A stretch of DNA of 64,000 bases. Source: Lachnospiraceae bacterium. Its GTDB lineage: Bacteria; Bacillota; Clostridia; Lachnospirales; Lachnospiraceae. The position numbers and the translations under genes were made by a program. Shown piece after piece: positions 1 through 8,541 of the stretch. Numbering within the stretch: the first letter of the stretch is position 1; each line of letters opens with the position of its first letter. The stretch is taken from positions 1 to 64,000 of the forward strand of contig SVFN01000007.1 of NCBI GenBank assembly GCA_015056815.1, in the 5' to 3' direction. The notes under the pieces are model-generated. The model worked only from the letters and a program-made list of their open reading frames with translations. It was not told where the DNA came from and searched no databases.

Positions 1-39
1 CAACAACTGATCGCCGCCGGTATTTCCCCGGACGAATAA
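1..39 (+). CDS. C-terminal end of an unidentified gene cut by the window edge
   Basis: The first 13 codons of the window form an open frame that ends in TAA at 37-39 with the tail QQLIAAGISPDE. A bidirectional hairpin terminator follows 11 bases later, which supports this as a genuine gene end. Too little is visible to name the product. Confidence 0.5.
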   Translation, partial: QQLIAAGISPDE

Positions 40-50
40 AAGATTAAATA

Positions 51-107
51 AAAACCGCTTTCGCATATACTATTTTGGTTTACTGTAATGCGAAGGCGGT
101 TTTTTTA
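51..107. terminator. Bidirectional intrinsic terminator
   Basis: An imperfect stem pairs ACCGCTTTCGCAT near 54-66 with ATGCGAAGGCGGT near 88-100. It is flanked by A-runs on the left and seven T on the right. It can therefore terminate the plus-strand gene at the window edge and the minus-strand capsule operon that ends at 105. Confidence 0.75.
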
Positions 108-1172
108 TGCCTCTACCGCATGCGGACGCCCTTCCAGTTCTTCCCTGACATAATCTGTCGTCATGATCTTCGCAACTACACCGTCTACATCCAGCCGTGT
201 CGTATTATGAGAAGTATACGACTCATCGCCTTCCGTCAAGACATCTCCTTCCACATAAAACTTATCATAATTCAGACTTCTACCGTCCGGTGCAATACGA
301 AAATAATGTCCCATATCGGTGGCTCTCAGCCGCTCTTCACGAGTCATCAGAGTCTCATATAGTTTTTCACCATGACGTGTTCCAATGATCTTTTTCTCTG
401 TCTCACCAAAAACCTTCATAACGCCATCTGCAAGATCCCCGATCGTAGATGCATCTGCCTTCTGGATAAATAAATCTCCCGGCTCCGCATGTTCAAAAGC
501 AAACGCTACCAGGTCTACCGCTTCATCCAAATTCATAAGAAAGCGAGTCATATTAGGATCTGTGATCGTGATCGGAGCCTGTCTCTTAATCTGATCGATA
601 AAGAGCGGAATCACCGAGCCACGGCTGCACATAACATTACCATATCTCGTACACGACAAGACTGTGCCACCACGCTCAAACGCCTTTTGCGCACGGGCTT
701 GAACGATCTTCTCACCAACTGCCTTCGTCATTCCCATCGAGTTGATCGGATAAGCCGCTTTGTCAGTAGAAAGAAATACCACTCTCTCCACCTTGTTCTC
801 AACTGCGGCTGTGATCACATTGTCCGTTCCCATGATGTTTGTCCGAACCGCTTCCATCGGGAAGAACTCACAGGAAGGTACCTCTTTCAAAGCCGCAGCA
901 TGAAATACATAATTTGCTCCATACATAACGTCGCGCACGGAATCAATATTCCGGACGTCTCCCACATAAAACTGAACTTTGCCGGCATGCTCCGGATATC
1001 TCGCCTGCAAAATGTGCCGCATCATATCCTGCTTTTTCTCATCTCTGCTGATGATACGGATCTCGCCGATATCCGATGAAAGGAAGTGCTTTAAAACAGT
1101 GCTTCCAAAACTCCCGGTTCCTCCGGTAATTACCAGTGTTTTTCCTTTAAATGCTTCTGTGATATTTGTCAT
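105..1172 (-). CDS. capE: UDP-GlcNAc 4,6-dehydratase/5-epimerase, CapE/FnlA/WbjB family
   Basis: A 355-residue soluble extended SDR protein. The NAD(P)-binding loop GGTGSFG is at 17-23. At 145-150 the sequence reads SMGMTK, so the usual YxxxK catalytic pair is MxxxK, the hallmark of the CapE/FnlA branch. The family converts UDP-GlcNAc to UDP-2-acetamido-2,6-dideoxy-L-arabino-hexos-4-ulose, the first step toward UDP-L-FucNAc or related sugars. A GGAG site precedes the ATG. It is the last gene of the polysaccharide locus, separated from it by insertion-sequence debris, and the usual CapF/CapG (FnlB/FnlC) partners are not in the window. Its substrate use here is inferred from family membership. 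Confidence 0.85.
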   Translation of the reverse strand: MTNITEAFKGKTLVITGGTGSFGSTVLKHFLSSDIGEIRIISRDEKKQDMMRHILQARYPEHAGKVQFYVGDVRNIDSVRDVMYGANYVFHAAALKEVPSCEFFPMEAVRTNIMGTDNVITAAVENKVERVVFLSTDKAAYPINSMGMTKAVGEKIVQARAQKAFERGGTVLSCTRYGNVMCSRGSVIPLFIDQIKRQAPITITDPNMTRFLMNLDEAVDLVAFAFEHAEPGDLFIQKADASTIGDLADGVMKVFGETEKKIIGTRHGEKLYETLMTREERLRATDMGHYFRIAPDGRSLNYDKFYVEGDVLTEGDESYTSHNTTRLDVDGVVAKIMTTDYVREELEGRPHAVEA

Positions 1173-1219
1173 TTTTCACTTCTCCTGCTAAGATATTCTG
1201 TATAAAAACTGTTTCCATC

Positions 1220-1534
1220 TCAAGTATTTTTCGGAAGTTGAGACTTAAATGGGATTTCTCCCTTCTCTCCATTCTTATATGCCTCCCGGACCAAATTGAT
1301 TCCACGATTTACATTTTTCCAATCCTCAGAACTCAAGTCTGACTGTGTAACAGGATAAGAAGGTACTTTTCTCCCCTGTCGGTTTCCGTTGTATTCCATC
1401 TGAATCTTGAATACCAGATTTTTATCATCGTTGCCCCAATCCTCAAATCCCAGAGCGACATAATACTTTGCAGTTTTATCATGTTTAGGGCTTGCCGGAA
1501 CATGACAATATACTATTGGATTAAATGTTTCCAT
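1220..1534 (-). CDS. Small hypothetical protein
   Basis: A 104-residue protein with a good start (GGAAGGAG about six bases before the ATG). It is polar and soluble, rich in Asn, Lys and Asp, with no signal peptide or membrane segment. I do not recognise the family. It lies on the minus strand directly upstream of the capE-like gene (about 48 bp) and just beyond the ISL3 transposase remnant. It could belong to the capE transcription unit or be cargo of the decayed mobile elements. Confidence 0.55.
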   Translation of the reverse strand: METFNPIVYCHVPASPKHDKTAKYYVALGFEDWGNDDKNLVFKIQMEYNGNRQGRKVPSYPVTQSDLSSEDWKNVNRGINLVREAYKNGEKGEIPFKSQLPKNT

Positions 1535-1569
1535 AGCTATTCTCCTTCCAAATTCTATTTTTTATTGCC

Positions 1570-2052
1570 GTGAACGAAGTTCGCATCCGTATCCAGCAAA
1601 ACCTGCTTCATGACAAAAGGGACAACGACTATACCAGACTCCGTAACGCTTCCAGACTGCTGACAACCGCGCAACGCAATCAGTCCCATTACTGGGCCAG
1701 GCGCTATAAAACAACGAAAGAACGGCTGGCTTATGTCCTCTCCCTGTCACCGGATCTGGTGACAGCCTATGATGCCCTGCAGGAGTTTTATCTGATCCTT
1801 GACGAAAAGGAATTTCTCCTTCAACGCCTGTCACTGACGGAATGGCTGAAAACATATGGAAGCTGTGAAATCGAAGAAGTACATTCTGCCGCCAATGCCG
1901 TAAAGCATCACCGTGGTTATATTCAGAATTCCCTGAAGTACCATAAGTCCAACAGTACCGCCGAGGGACGCAACCGCGCCATCAAGGAGATCAAGCGCAA
2001 TTCCTACGGACAGCACTCTTTCGAGAACTTCCGCCCCCAAAAAGCTATTTAG
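1570..2052 (+). pseudogene. ISL3-family transposase, C-terminal fragment
   Basis: The reading frame resembles the distal DDE/ISL3 domain. It has a YALQEFY-like helix (here YDALQEFYLILDEKEF), a segment ending NSLKYHKSNSTAEGRN that corresponds to the conserved S.G..EG.N region with the last acidic residue, then KEIKRNSYGQHSFENFR, the typical C-terminal tail. Full ISL3 transposases are about 400-440 residues; only about 160 remain and no proper start is present. A hairpin terminator at 2069-2097 follows the stop. This is a decayed copy with no expected activity. Confidence 0.75.
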
Positions 2053-2068
2053 ATTTCAATGTTGGTAT

Positions 2069-2142
2069 AAAGACCATGTTTCTGTCATGGTCTTTTCAGA
2101 CAGCCGGAACATATCCTGTCACTTCCGTCTGTCTGAAAAGAC
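2069..2142. repeat. Hairpin terminator plus 14-bp perfect inverted repeat
   Basis: Directly after the ISL3 remnant, AAAGACCATG pairs with CATGGTCTTTT (2069-2097), a typical transposase-end terminator. The sequence GTCTTTTCAGACAG at 2090-2103 is repeated perfectly in inverted orientation at 2129-2142, separated by 25 bases. The second repeat may be an element end or an alternative fold of the terminator. Confidence 0.6.
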
Positions 2143-2217
2143 TATGCACTGTCTTAATTGGATTAATCAAACGGGAGGTATTACCATATACACAAGAACT
2201 CATTTTCTGTCACATCC

Positions 2218-2457
2218 ATGAAGCACTGTCTGCTGGAAAGACTCGATCCTACACCTTTTAACGACCTGTGTGTCACAGACTTTCATGGGAACACCTATTA
2301 TCTCTGCCTTGATGCTTTCCGGAGGCTCTATAATGATGCCCTCGAAAGTATGAACTGTTATGAACAGTTTGCCGAAACCTGTCGGCTCGAAGCAGAAAAG
2401 TTACGGCAGCGCTGTGAACGTCTGGAAGATCGTCTCATGGAACTCAGCGAAGACTGA
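2218..2457 (+). CDS. Short hypothetical protein with C-terminal coiled coil
   Basis: A 79-residue frame whose last 35 residues (CRLEAEKLRQRCERLEDRL) are strongly predicted to form a coiled coil. No convincing ribosome-binding site precedes the ATG; a GGGAGG lies about 40 bases upstream in a position that does not fit this start. It sits inside insertion-sequence debris and may be a passenger ORF of the IS66-type element. I do not recognise it. Confidence 0.3.
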   Translation: MKHCLLERLDPTPFNDLCVTDFHGNTYYLCLDAFRRLYNDALESMNCYEQFAETCRLEAEKLRQRCERLEDRLMELSED

Positions 2458-2689
2458 TTTTCCGTGATACTGCACAATCAGAAAGGAGGTGATTCCTCAA
2501 AAAATGCCACTAAAAAAGGCTCTTTACAGCCTCTTATCTCGGAATTCTTTCTAATTCCTTCCCACCTTATACCGCAAAATCCAGTCTGCCGGAGATCTGA
2601 TCATGTCTCCGGTTCTGTTTTCTGTACTCTTTTCCTTGATTTTGACTTGCAAATTCACTCCCATCCCTTTATTTATGCCGGCTCACAAG

Positions 2690-2896
2690 GAGTCGGCACC
2701 AACATTTCTAGGAGAACCCATTTACAGTCTGGTGGAAACAGCTAAAGCCAACCATCTCCGCGTATACGATTACTTTGAGTATATCTTAACAGAGCTGGCT
2801 AACCATCAGGATGATACCGGTCGAGAATTTTTATCAGATCTCATGCCATGGTCTGAAAAGGCACAGGAAAAATGTGGCCATCCCAAAAAGTCTTGA
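2690..2896 (+). pseudogene. IS66-family transposase (TnpC), C-terminal element only
   Basis: The frame contains IYSLVETAKANHLRVYDYF followed by FLSDLMPWS. This matches the conserved IS66 C-terminal element, in which an IYSlvETAKxN helix is followed by a dLLPW motif. Everything upstream, including the DDE catalytic core, is absent or scrambled. The stop at 2896 lies about 80 bases from the proposed right end at 2979, a normal distance for IS66 elements. The gene is non-functional. Confidence 0.75.
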
Positions 2897-2975
2897 TTCT
2901 GCTTTCAATGTGCAAATATAGGAATCGCCAGTAAAATGGTGGTTTCTTTTTTATATGGTACTCATGAATGAGTGC

Positions 2976-3020
2976 TTACTCAAATACGCCAGTTGTATAG
3001 CCGATTTTATATTGTTTCAT
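2976..3020 (-). pseudogene. N-terminal stub of a second TagD-like cytidylyltransferase
   Basis: A strong GGAGG site (around 3028-3033) precedes an ATG at 3020 that encodes MKQYKIGYTTGVFE and then a stop. The 14 codons match the start of the neighbouring intact cytidylyltransferase (MKKVIGYTTGVYD) and of the nucleotidyltransferase family (IGYTTGVFDxFHxGH). The frame is lost precisely at the proposed IS66 end (2979). It was evidently a paralog immediately downstream of the intact gene, destroyed by the insertion. Confidence 0.7.
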
Positions 3021-3082
3021 TTAAGCCGCCTCCTTCATATAATTGTTAAGAATAGGCCGCTTGCAGAACCAACTGAATATTG

Positions 3083-3544
3083 CTATTCTATGCTTTCTGT
3101 ACCCCCCCAATCTTCAGGATGTTCATCAAGAATATCCTTAATAACCGTGGTAAGTTTTGTGCTCGAAATGCCGTCAGTATGAGGCAAATAAACAATTTCT
3201 ACACCTAATGGCTCAAACTGTTCCTCAAATTTATTCCATTGAGGCGTTCCTTTCCAATCTGAACCTACAAACATTTTATCAAAATGATATCTTCCCCAAG
3301 CTTCAAGCTTATTTTTATCCGGCTGAGGAACAACTTCATCCACATATTTTAGTGCTTCAATAATAGCCGCTCTTTCGTCGTATGGAATAACAGGAGTTTT
3401 CCCTTTATCTTTCTTTACAAGATCATCGGTGCTTACACCAACAATAAGATAATCGCACTGTTCTTTTGCTCTTTTTATTACATTCAGATGTCCAATATGA
3501 AACATATCATATACACCCGTCGTATATCCTATGACTTTTTTCAT
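3083..3544 (-). CDS. TagD-like glycerol-3-phosphate (or related) cytidylyltransferase
   Basis: A 153-residue nucleotidyltransferase. The CTP-binding HxGH motif (HIGH) is at residues 16-19 and the C-terminal ISSTKL element, equivalent to the ISTT signature of TagD, is near 130. The start at 3544 is chosen because GGGAGG lies nine bases before it; an upstream in-frame ATG at 3571 has no such site. The family makes CDP-glycerol, CDP-ethanolamine or similar activated alcohols. In this locus, with a CDP-glycerol-transferase-like protein at 7028-8536, a phosphodiester-linked substituent on the polysaccharide is plausible. The exact substrate cannot be read from the sequence. Confidence 0.8.
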   Translation of the reverse strand: MKKVIGYTTGVYDMFHIGHLNVIKRAKEQCDYLIVGVSTDDLVKKDKGKTPVIPYDERAAIIEALKYVDEVVPQPDKNKLEAWGRYHFDKMFVGSDWKGTPQWNKFEEQFEPLGVEIVYLPHTDGISSTKLTTVIKDILDEHPEDWGGTESIE

Positions 3545-3571
3545 TGGATAGTTCCTCCCGTTTAGTTTCAT

Positions 3572-4594
3572 TTATCTGTTTGAATACATTCTCTCATAAT
3601 AAGACTTGTATTCTCCACTAATTATTTCTTCCCACCAAGAACGGTTTTTTAGATACCAATCAATAGTTTTTCTGATTCCATCGTTAAAGCTTGTTTCCGG
3701 TAACCATCCCAGCTCATTATAAATTTTTGTAGGATCAATAGCATATCTGAGATCATGACCCTTTCTGTCCGGCACGAATGTTATCAGGCTTTCGGGTTTT
3801 CCAAGTTCTTTGCAAATAAGTTTCATTATTTCAATGTTTGTCATCTCATTATGACCACCAACATTGTAAATCTCTCCAACCTGCCCTTTATGTATTATCA
3901 AATCTATTGCTTTACAATGATCTTCAACATAAAGCCAATCACGCACATTTTTCCCTTCGCCATAAACTGGTAATGATCTATCATTCAGTGCATTTGCGAT
4001 CATTAAAGGAATTAGCTTCTCAGGGAAATGATATGGCCCGTAATTATTGCTACAACGGCTTATAGAGATCGGCAACTTATAAGTGCGGTAATAAGCCAAA
4101 ACCAAAAGATCCGCTGCTGCTTTACTTGATGAATAGGGTGATGATGTATGAATTGGTGTCTCCTTAGTGAATAGAAGATCTAGTCGACCTAAAGGGAGAT
4201 CCCCATATACCTCATCTGTGGAAACCTGATGATATCTATGTACACCATACTTCCTGCACGCATCCATCATAATCGAAGTTCCAATGATATTTGTTTGCAA
4301 AAAGATTCCTGGATCTTCAATACTTCTGTCAACATGACTCTCTGCAGCAAAATTGACAACAATATCAGGGCATTCTTCTTCAAACAAGCGATAAACGGCA
4401 TCTCTGTCACATATATCCGCTTTAACGAACCTAAAATTTGGACTATCCATCACATTCTTCAGCGTGCTAAGATTTCCAGCATATGTTTACTTATCTAGGC
4501 ATATTACTCTGTCCTCACAATGCTCATTAAGATAATAGTGGCTAAAGTCACCACCTATAAATCAAGCTCCACCAGTAACTAATATTGTCATCAT
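3572..4594 (-). pseudogene. rfbB: dTDP-glucose 4,6-dehydratase with two in-frame stop codons
   Basis: The full frame begins at 4594 in an ATGA overlap with the rfbA stop and reads [10 protein letters not shown], then TGA (4564-4562), then FIGG, and later LDK, TAA (4489-4487), TYAGN. A normal RmlB would read GGAGFIG and LDKLTYAGN, so both stops are point nonsense changes and the frame is otherwise intact for 340 codons. Downstream the catalytic TDEVYG and YSSSK motifs are conserved. An internal ATG at 4453 could give a 293-residue product, but it would lack the NAD-binding Rossmann start. dTDP-4-keto-6-deoxyglucose production from this copy is therefore probably lost. Confidence 0.85.
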
Positions 4595-5505
4595 GCTTTC
4601 CTCTTTCTTTTATTCAAAACGCTAATTATTCTTCCTTCAGCAACCGCCTTTAAATGTTGTCCATAAGGACTCTTTCCATATCTCTCTGCCGATTGAATCA
4701 ATTGCTCTTTTGAAATCCATCCATATCGATAAGCTATTTCCTCCGGGGCTGATATCTTAACTCCTTGACGTTCCTCTATCATCCTTACAAAATCAGCTGC
4801 ATCAAGCAAACTTTCCATGGTTCCGGTATCAAGCCACGCATATCCTCGCCCTAAAAGTTGCACATCGAGTTTATCATCCTTAAGATACATGTCATTTAGT
4901 GACGTTATTTCTAATTCTCCTCTATCCGAAGGCTTCACTAGTTCTGCTTTGTCAGATACTCCAGCTGGATAAAAATAGAGTCCGGTAATTGCATAATTAC
5001 TCTTTGGTCTTTGTGGTTTCTCTTCCACAGAAATGACTCTACCATCTAAATCAAATTCTACAATTCCAAATCGTTCTGGATCATTAACATAATAGCCAAA
5101 TACTGTAGCTCTATTGTTCTCCTCCGCATTTAAAACTGCTTCCTTTAAAAATCCAGAAAATCCTTCCCCATAAAATATGTTGTCTCCAAGAACCATGGCA
5201 CAAGCATCATTTCCTATGAATGTCCTTCCAATCATAAACGCCTGTGCTAACCCTTCCGGCTTCTGCTGAATCGCATACGTAAGCGTTATGCCGTATTGCG
5301 CACCTGAACCCAACAAGTTTTCAAATCGAGGTATATCCTCAGGGGTTGATATAATGAGAATGTCTTTTATCCCAGCCAACATAAGCGTTGACAACGGATA
5401 ATAGATCATTGGTTTATCATATACTGGCAACAGTTGTTTACTTGTAACCATCGTAAGTGGATAAAGCCTTGTTCCAGCTCCACCCGCAAGTATAATTCCC
5501 TTCAT
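4591..5505 (-). CDS. rfbA: Glucose-1-phosphate thymidylyltransferase RmlA
   Basis: A 304-residue cytoplasmic nucleotidyltransferase that condenses dTTP and glucose-1-phosphate into dTDP-glucose. The signature [16 protein letters not shown] begins at residue 3, followed by [16 protein letters not shown] and, near 108, LGDNIFYG, all typical of RmlA. The start at 5505 is preferred because GGAAG lies about seven bases upstream and the protein then begins in the usual way; an upstream in-frame start at 5541 would add 12 residues. Its stop overlaps the rfbB start (ATGA), indicating translational coupling. rmlC and rmlD are absent here; the product would feed FdtA/FdtB instead. Confidence 0.93.
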   Translation of the reverse strand: MKGIILAGGAGTRLYPLTMVTSKQLLPVYDKPMIYYPLSTLMLAGIKDILIISTPEDIPRFENLLGSGAQYGITLTYAIQQKPEGLAQAFMIGRTFIGNDACAMVLGDNIFYGEGFSGFLKEAVLNAEENNRATVFGYYVNDPERFGIVEFDLDGRVISVEEKPQRPKSNYAITGLYFYPAGVSDKAELVKPSDRGELEITSLNDMYLKDDKLDVQLLGRGYAWLDTGTMESLLDAADFVRMIEERQGVKISAPEEIAYRYGWISKEQLIQSAERYGKSPYGQHLKAVAEGRIISVLNKRKRKA

Positions 5506-5506
5506 G

Positions 5507-6964
5507 TCAATCTTCCTTCTTCCCTCTATGTAATAACCCATTCATTATAGACAAAACATAATAAAAACTGTCTATCTTAAATAAGGCTGATCCTGCGACG
5601 TAAATTCCAACGCCGACTGAAATCTGTATTATTAAAGTAATCCAATCTGCAAATCCAAAGAACGAAACCAGATAGACTATTATCCCCATCACAGCAGATA
5701 ATACAAACGCTGGAGCTAGATCCTTTACTTGAGCCCTATATCCATAGTTCAAAAACTTCTTGTTTGGGGCGGCATTAACAGCCACATTCATTATGCAATT
5801 TAATAGGTAACTGTAAGCAATCGCCTTGACACCAAACCACATCAGTGCAAGTAGTGAAACTGTATTCAATGATTTTCTTATTATTTCAAGTCTCAGATAT
5901 ATGTCACTTCTTCCAATCGCTTTTATTGCATTCAAATTAGCGATTGATATTGGTACAATTGCCAATCCTATGCAGAAAATCTGCATATATGGCACACATT
6001 CAGCCCATTTTGGAGTAAGAATAATATTAACAATCGATTCTGAGCAAACCGCCAATCCGACCATAAGTGGAAAAATAATATATGACATAGTCTTTATAGC
6101 TCTAGATGTCATAGCCCTAACCCTAGATATATCGTCCTGCTCCATGGACATAGATGGAAAAAGCACACTGTCAATCGAAGAATTTAGCGTATCAACAGCC
6201 AATTGCGGAAACTTCTTTCCACGATCAAAATATGCCAAGTCATCAGGAGAATACATCTTACCGACTATCAACGATCTTACGTCTTCATATACTGTATCAA
6301 TAAGTTTAGATACTAAAAGCTTCCATCCATATGAAAACAAGACCTTAAGTCTTTCAAAAGAAAACATCCTTTTGGGACGCCATTTTACAGTTGCCCATAG
6401 AATACATGTATCCATTGTTGCATTAAATAAGCTCTGTACAACCAATGCCCACACCCCATAGCCTCGATAAGCCATAATGATGCCGATGACAGAAGCCCCT
6501 AATGTTCCACCCAATGTTGCGAAAAAAAACTTCTTAAACATCAAATTTCGCGACACATAGGCTTGCTGAACATTTTTTACTCCCGAAATTACAATGGTTA
6601 GGCTAAGAACCCTGAGTACCGGAATTAAATCTGGCATTGTAAAAAAGCTCGCTATATATGGGGATGCCACAAACATCAGCCCATACAAGACAACGCAGAA
6701 AAGTAAATTGAAAAAGAAAACCGAAGAAAAGTCCAAATCATCAGCATCTTTCTTTTGTATAAGAGCATTTCCTAATCCGCTGTCCACAAAAACTTGTAAA
6801 ATGGATGTGAAAACGGTTACTATCGTTATCATTCCATAAACACTAGGATCCAGTAAGCGAGCAAGAACAATTGAAACTACGAAAGTAACCCCTTGTGCGC
6901 CGAAACGTTCAATCAATCTCCAAAATAAATTTTTAGTTATGTTTTCTTTGCTGTTTTGAGCCAT
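5507..6964 (-). CDS. wzx: Wzx-type polysaccharide flippase (MOP superfamily)
   Basis: A 485-residue integral membrane protein with about 12-14 hydrophobic segments. The N-terminus [15 protein letters not shown] and the segment [13 protein letters not shown] match the Polysacc_synt_3/WzxC group. It would translocate the undecaprenyl-linked repeat unit to the outer face of the membrane. The ATG at 6964 with GAGG five bases upstream is chosen over a TTG at 7006. It is spaced one base from rfbA and together with wzy at 11543-12799 defines this as a Wzx/Wzy-dependent pathway. Confidence 0.88.
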   Translation of the reverse strand: MAQNSKENITKNLFWRLIERFGAQGVTFVVSIVLARLLDPSVYGMITIVTVFTSILQVFVDSGLGNALIQKKDADDLDFSSVFFFNLLFCVVLYGLMFVASPYIASFFTMPDLIPVLRVLSLTIVISGVKNVQQAYVSRNLMFKKFFFATLGGTLGASVIGIIMAYRGYGVWALVVQSLFNATMDTCILWATVKWRPKRMFSFERLKVLFSYGWKLLVSKLIDTVYEDVRSLIVGKMYSPDDLAYFDRGKKFPQLAVDTLNSSIDSVLFPSMSMEQDDISRVRAMTSRAIKTMSYIIFPLMVGLAVCSESIVNIILTPKWAECVPYMQIFCIGLAIVPISIANLNAIKAIGRSDIYLRLEIIRKSLNTVSLLALMWFGVKAIAYSYLLNCIMNVAVNAAPNKKFLNYGYRAQVKDLAPAFVLSAVMGIIVYLVSFFGFADWITLIIQISVGVGIYVAGSALFKIDSFYYVLSIMNGLLHRGKKED

Positions 6965-7027
6965 AAAAACCTCATATTTTTTGTCTTGCTTACGTTTAAC
7001 GTGCAATCAGTAAAACTGTATCTTTGC

Positions 7028-8536
7028 TTATTTCTCATTCGTCATTGCATTGTAGTTCCTTACCGCATCTGCAAATTTTTTTGAAAACTCAGCAGTTCCA
7101 TATTCTGCAAGAACTCTCTCAATTTCTTCAATGCTAGTGCAGTGCGGAAATCCACAATCCGTAATTCCACAAAACAGGTTACGTCTTTTCGATAAGTTGA
7201 CTGACGCAAATGGAATCCCCTGCATAGCCGCATCTATCATGGAAACAGAATGTTCGCCAAACACAATATCCGCTTTCTTAAGATCACTTTCTAGAGATTG
7301 CCTTGGAAAAGATACGCGGAAATTATCGGTGTCATTACTTGGTATGTTGGTTGATAAGGTAATATTACATAGCCCTCTTGTCTTAAACAGTTCCGCTACT
7401 CTATTGATTGAATTCACACCATTATGTTCAGGATGAATCCATGTGGGATGGCATCTATAAATAATCTGAATTTCCGGATGTCTCTCTGCTATCGTACAAA
7501 AAGCTTTTACAAGAAGATCCTCGTCCGACCTATTCTTTTGAGCAGTCCAATCCCCCGGTCCGGAAGTGGCAACAAGTATTGTCCTCACTTTGTCCTTAAA
7601 ATACGTTTCTGGGATATACTTGTTTATCCTAAACGGCATTATTTCCGCAGGGATATTCTGATTCTTGAATAGCTGCAGTCCCAGTTTATCCCATACATAA
7701 TACTTTACATTTCTAGGTTTAAACTTCAGATAGTAACTGGAATAATTTGGTGGAAGATATCCATCTTGGATATAATAAACTTCATAATTACTTTCATCTG
7801 GAACTACATTATTACTGCTTTCATGCAATGTGGTAAGATATGTACATTCATCTTTTTTATAAAAGACTCCCTTGTTGATATTATTCTTCTCGTTTTCATT
7901 TAAAGTCCAATTTATATCCAAACGATAACCTATCCTATCAAGGCGACCTATAAAAATATACTTTCTTCCATTCCATTCACCTGAATGCACATCACAATCT
8001 ATAGTATTTACAGATTTATTCTGGCGGATAGATTTTTTTAAGGTTCTGATCTTATCATACCCAAAACGGACAATACCGATTTCCTTCAGCTTTTGTTTTA
8101 ATAGATAACGCCTTGTAGATGTCGGATGGTTATAATAATACTTAAGCTCAATGTCCTTAAACCTGGCTTTAACCCATTCATTACGGTATATTCCAAGATC
8201 ATCGCAAATAAGAAAGCCCTCATATTCCGGATACTTTTTTGTGATTTTTTGAATTATTCGCCTATTTTTTATTCTTTTTATTTCGTCATAATATTCCTGA
8301 ACAGTATATGTGTTTTTATATGCAAGCAAATCACATTTTTCGTTTTCCGCATCAGTAAGCACATCCCCAAAACAGATAAAACTGCAATTCCTGAAGATAC
8401 CTCTTATCAAGTCTTTTTCTTCGTCAAACAAAGAATTTGTTGTGACAAAAACACATTTCTCTACAGGCTCAACGAAAGAGAGTTCTTTTAATGAATCAAT
8501 TACTAAGTTCTGTGAAAACACAAAAATTCTTACCAT
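7028..8536 (-). CDS. Large GT-B-like transferase, possibly CDP-glycerol glycerophosphotransferase-like
   Basis: A 502-residue soluble protein. The C-terminal third has the layout of a GT-B nucleotide-binding half: ILVATSGPGDWTAQKN near 325, IIYRCHPTWIHPEH near 365, then KKADIVFGEHSVSMIDAAMQ near 430 and an invariant-type IPFASV. The RCHP and GEHSVSMIDA motifs resemble CDP-glycerol transferases and related surface-carbohydrate enzymes. The N-terminal half is not recognisable and may be a second transferase lobe. Given the cytidylyltransferase in the same operon, transfer of a phosphoglycerol-like group is a reasonable guess but not proven. Confidence 0.6.
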   Translation of the reverse strand: MVRIFVFSQNLVIDSLKELSFVEPVEKCVFVTTNSLFDEEKDLIRGIFRNCSFICFGDVLTDAENEKCDLLAYKNTYTVQEYYDEIKRIKNRRIIQKITKKYPEYEGFLICDDLGIYRNEWVKARFKDIELKYYYNHPTSTRRYLLKQKLKEIGIVRFGYDKIRTLKKSIRQNKSVNTIDCDVHSGEWNGRKYIFIGRLDRIGYRLDINWTLNENEKNNINKGVFYKKDECTYLTTLHESSNNVVPDESNYEVYYIQDGYLPPNYSSYYLKFKPRNVKYYVWDKLGLQLFKNQNIPAEIMPFRINKYIPETYFKDKVRTILVATSGPGDWTAQKNRSDEDLLVKAFCTIAERHPEIQIIYRCHPTWIHPEHNGVNSINRVAELFKTRGLCNITLSTNIPSNDTDNFRVSFPRQSLESDLKKADIVFGEHSVSMIDAAMQGIPFASVNLSKRRNLFCGITDCGFPHCTSIEEIERVLAEYGTAEFSKKFADAVRNYNAMTNEK

Positions 8537-8541
8537 ATCAA

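Larger units (their letters stand above)
1561..2979. mobile_element. Insertion-sequence graveyard: ISL3-type and IS66-type remnants
   Basis: This stretch holds the C-terminal part of an ISL3-type transposase (to 2052), a strong inverted repeat (2090-2142), a small ORF (2218-2457) and the C-terminal element of an IS66 TnpC (to 2896). The right boundary is probably 2979: read on the minus strand, the sequence from there begins GTAAGC, and IS66-family terminal repeats start with GTAA. The boundary falls exactly where a cytidylyltransferase reading frame is interrupted. No matching left end was found, so the element is incomplete and probably immobile. Confidence 0.65.

Noticed and set aside
489-1079. 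196-codon open frame antisense to the capE-like gene
   Set aside because: It has no ribosome-binding site and its composition is that of a complement of the conserved minus-strand gene.
2464-2745. Frame beginning near a perfect AAAGGAGGTGAT sequence
   Set aside because: The ideal ribosome-binding site serves an ATG at about 2501 that stops after 15 codons (MPLKKALYSLLSRNSF); this is a truncated gene start inside insertion-sequence debris, not a supported protein.
4453-4594. Sense decoding of TGA/TAA in rmlB (selenocysteine or read-through)
   Set aside because: Two different stop codons at positions normally holding Gly and Leu, with no nearby selenocysteine-insertion-like hairpin evident; pseudogene formation is simpler.
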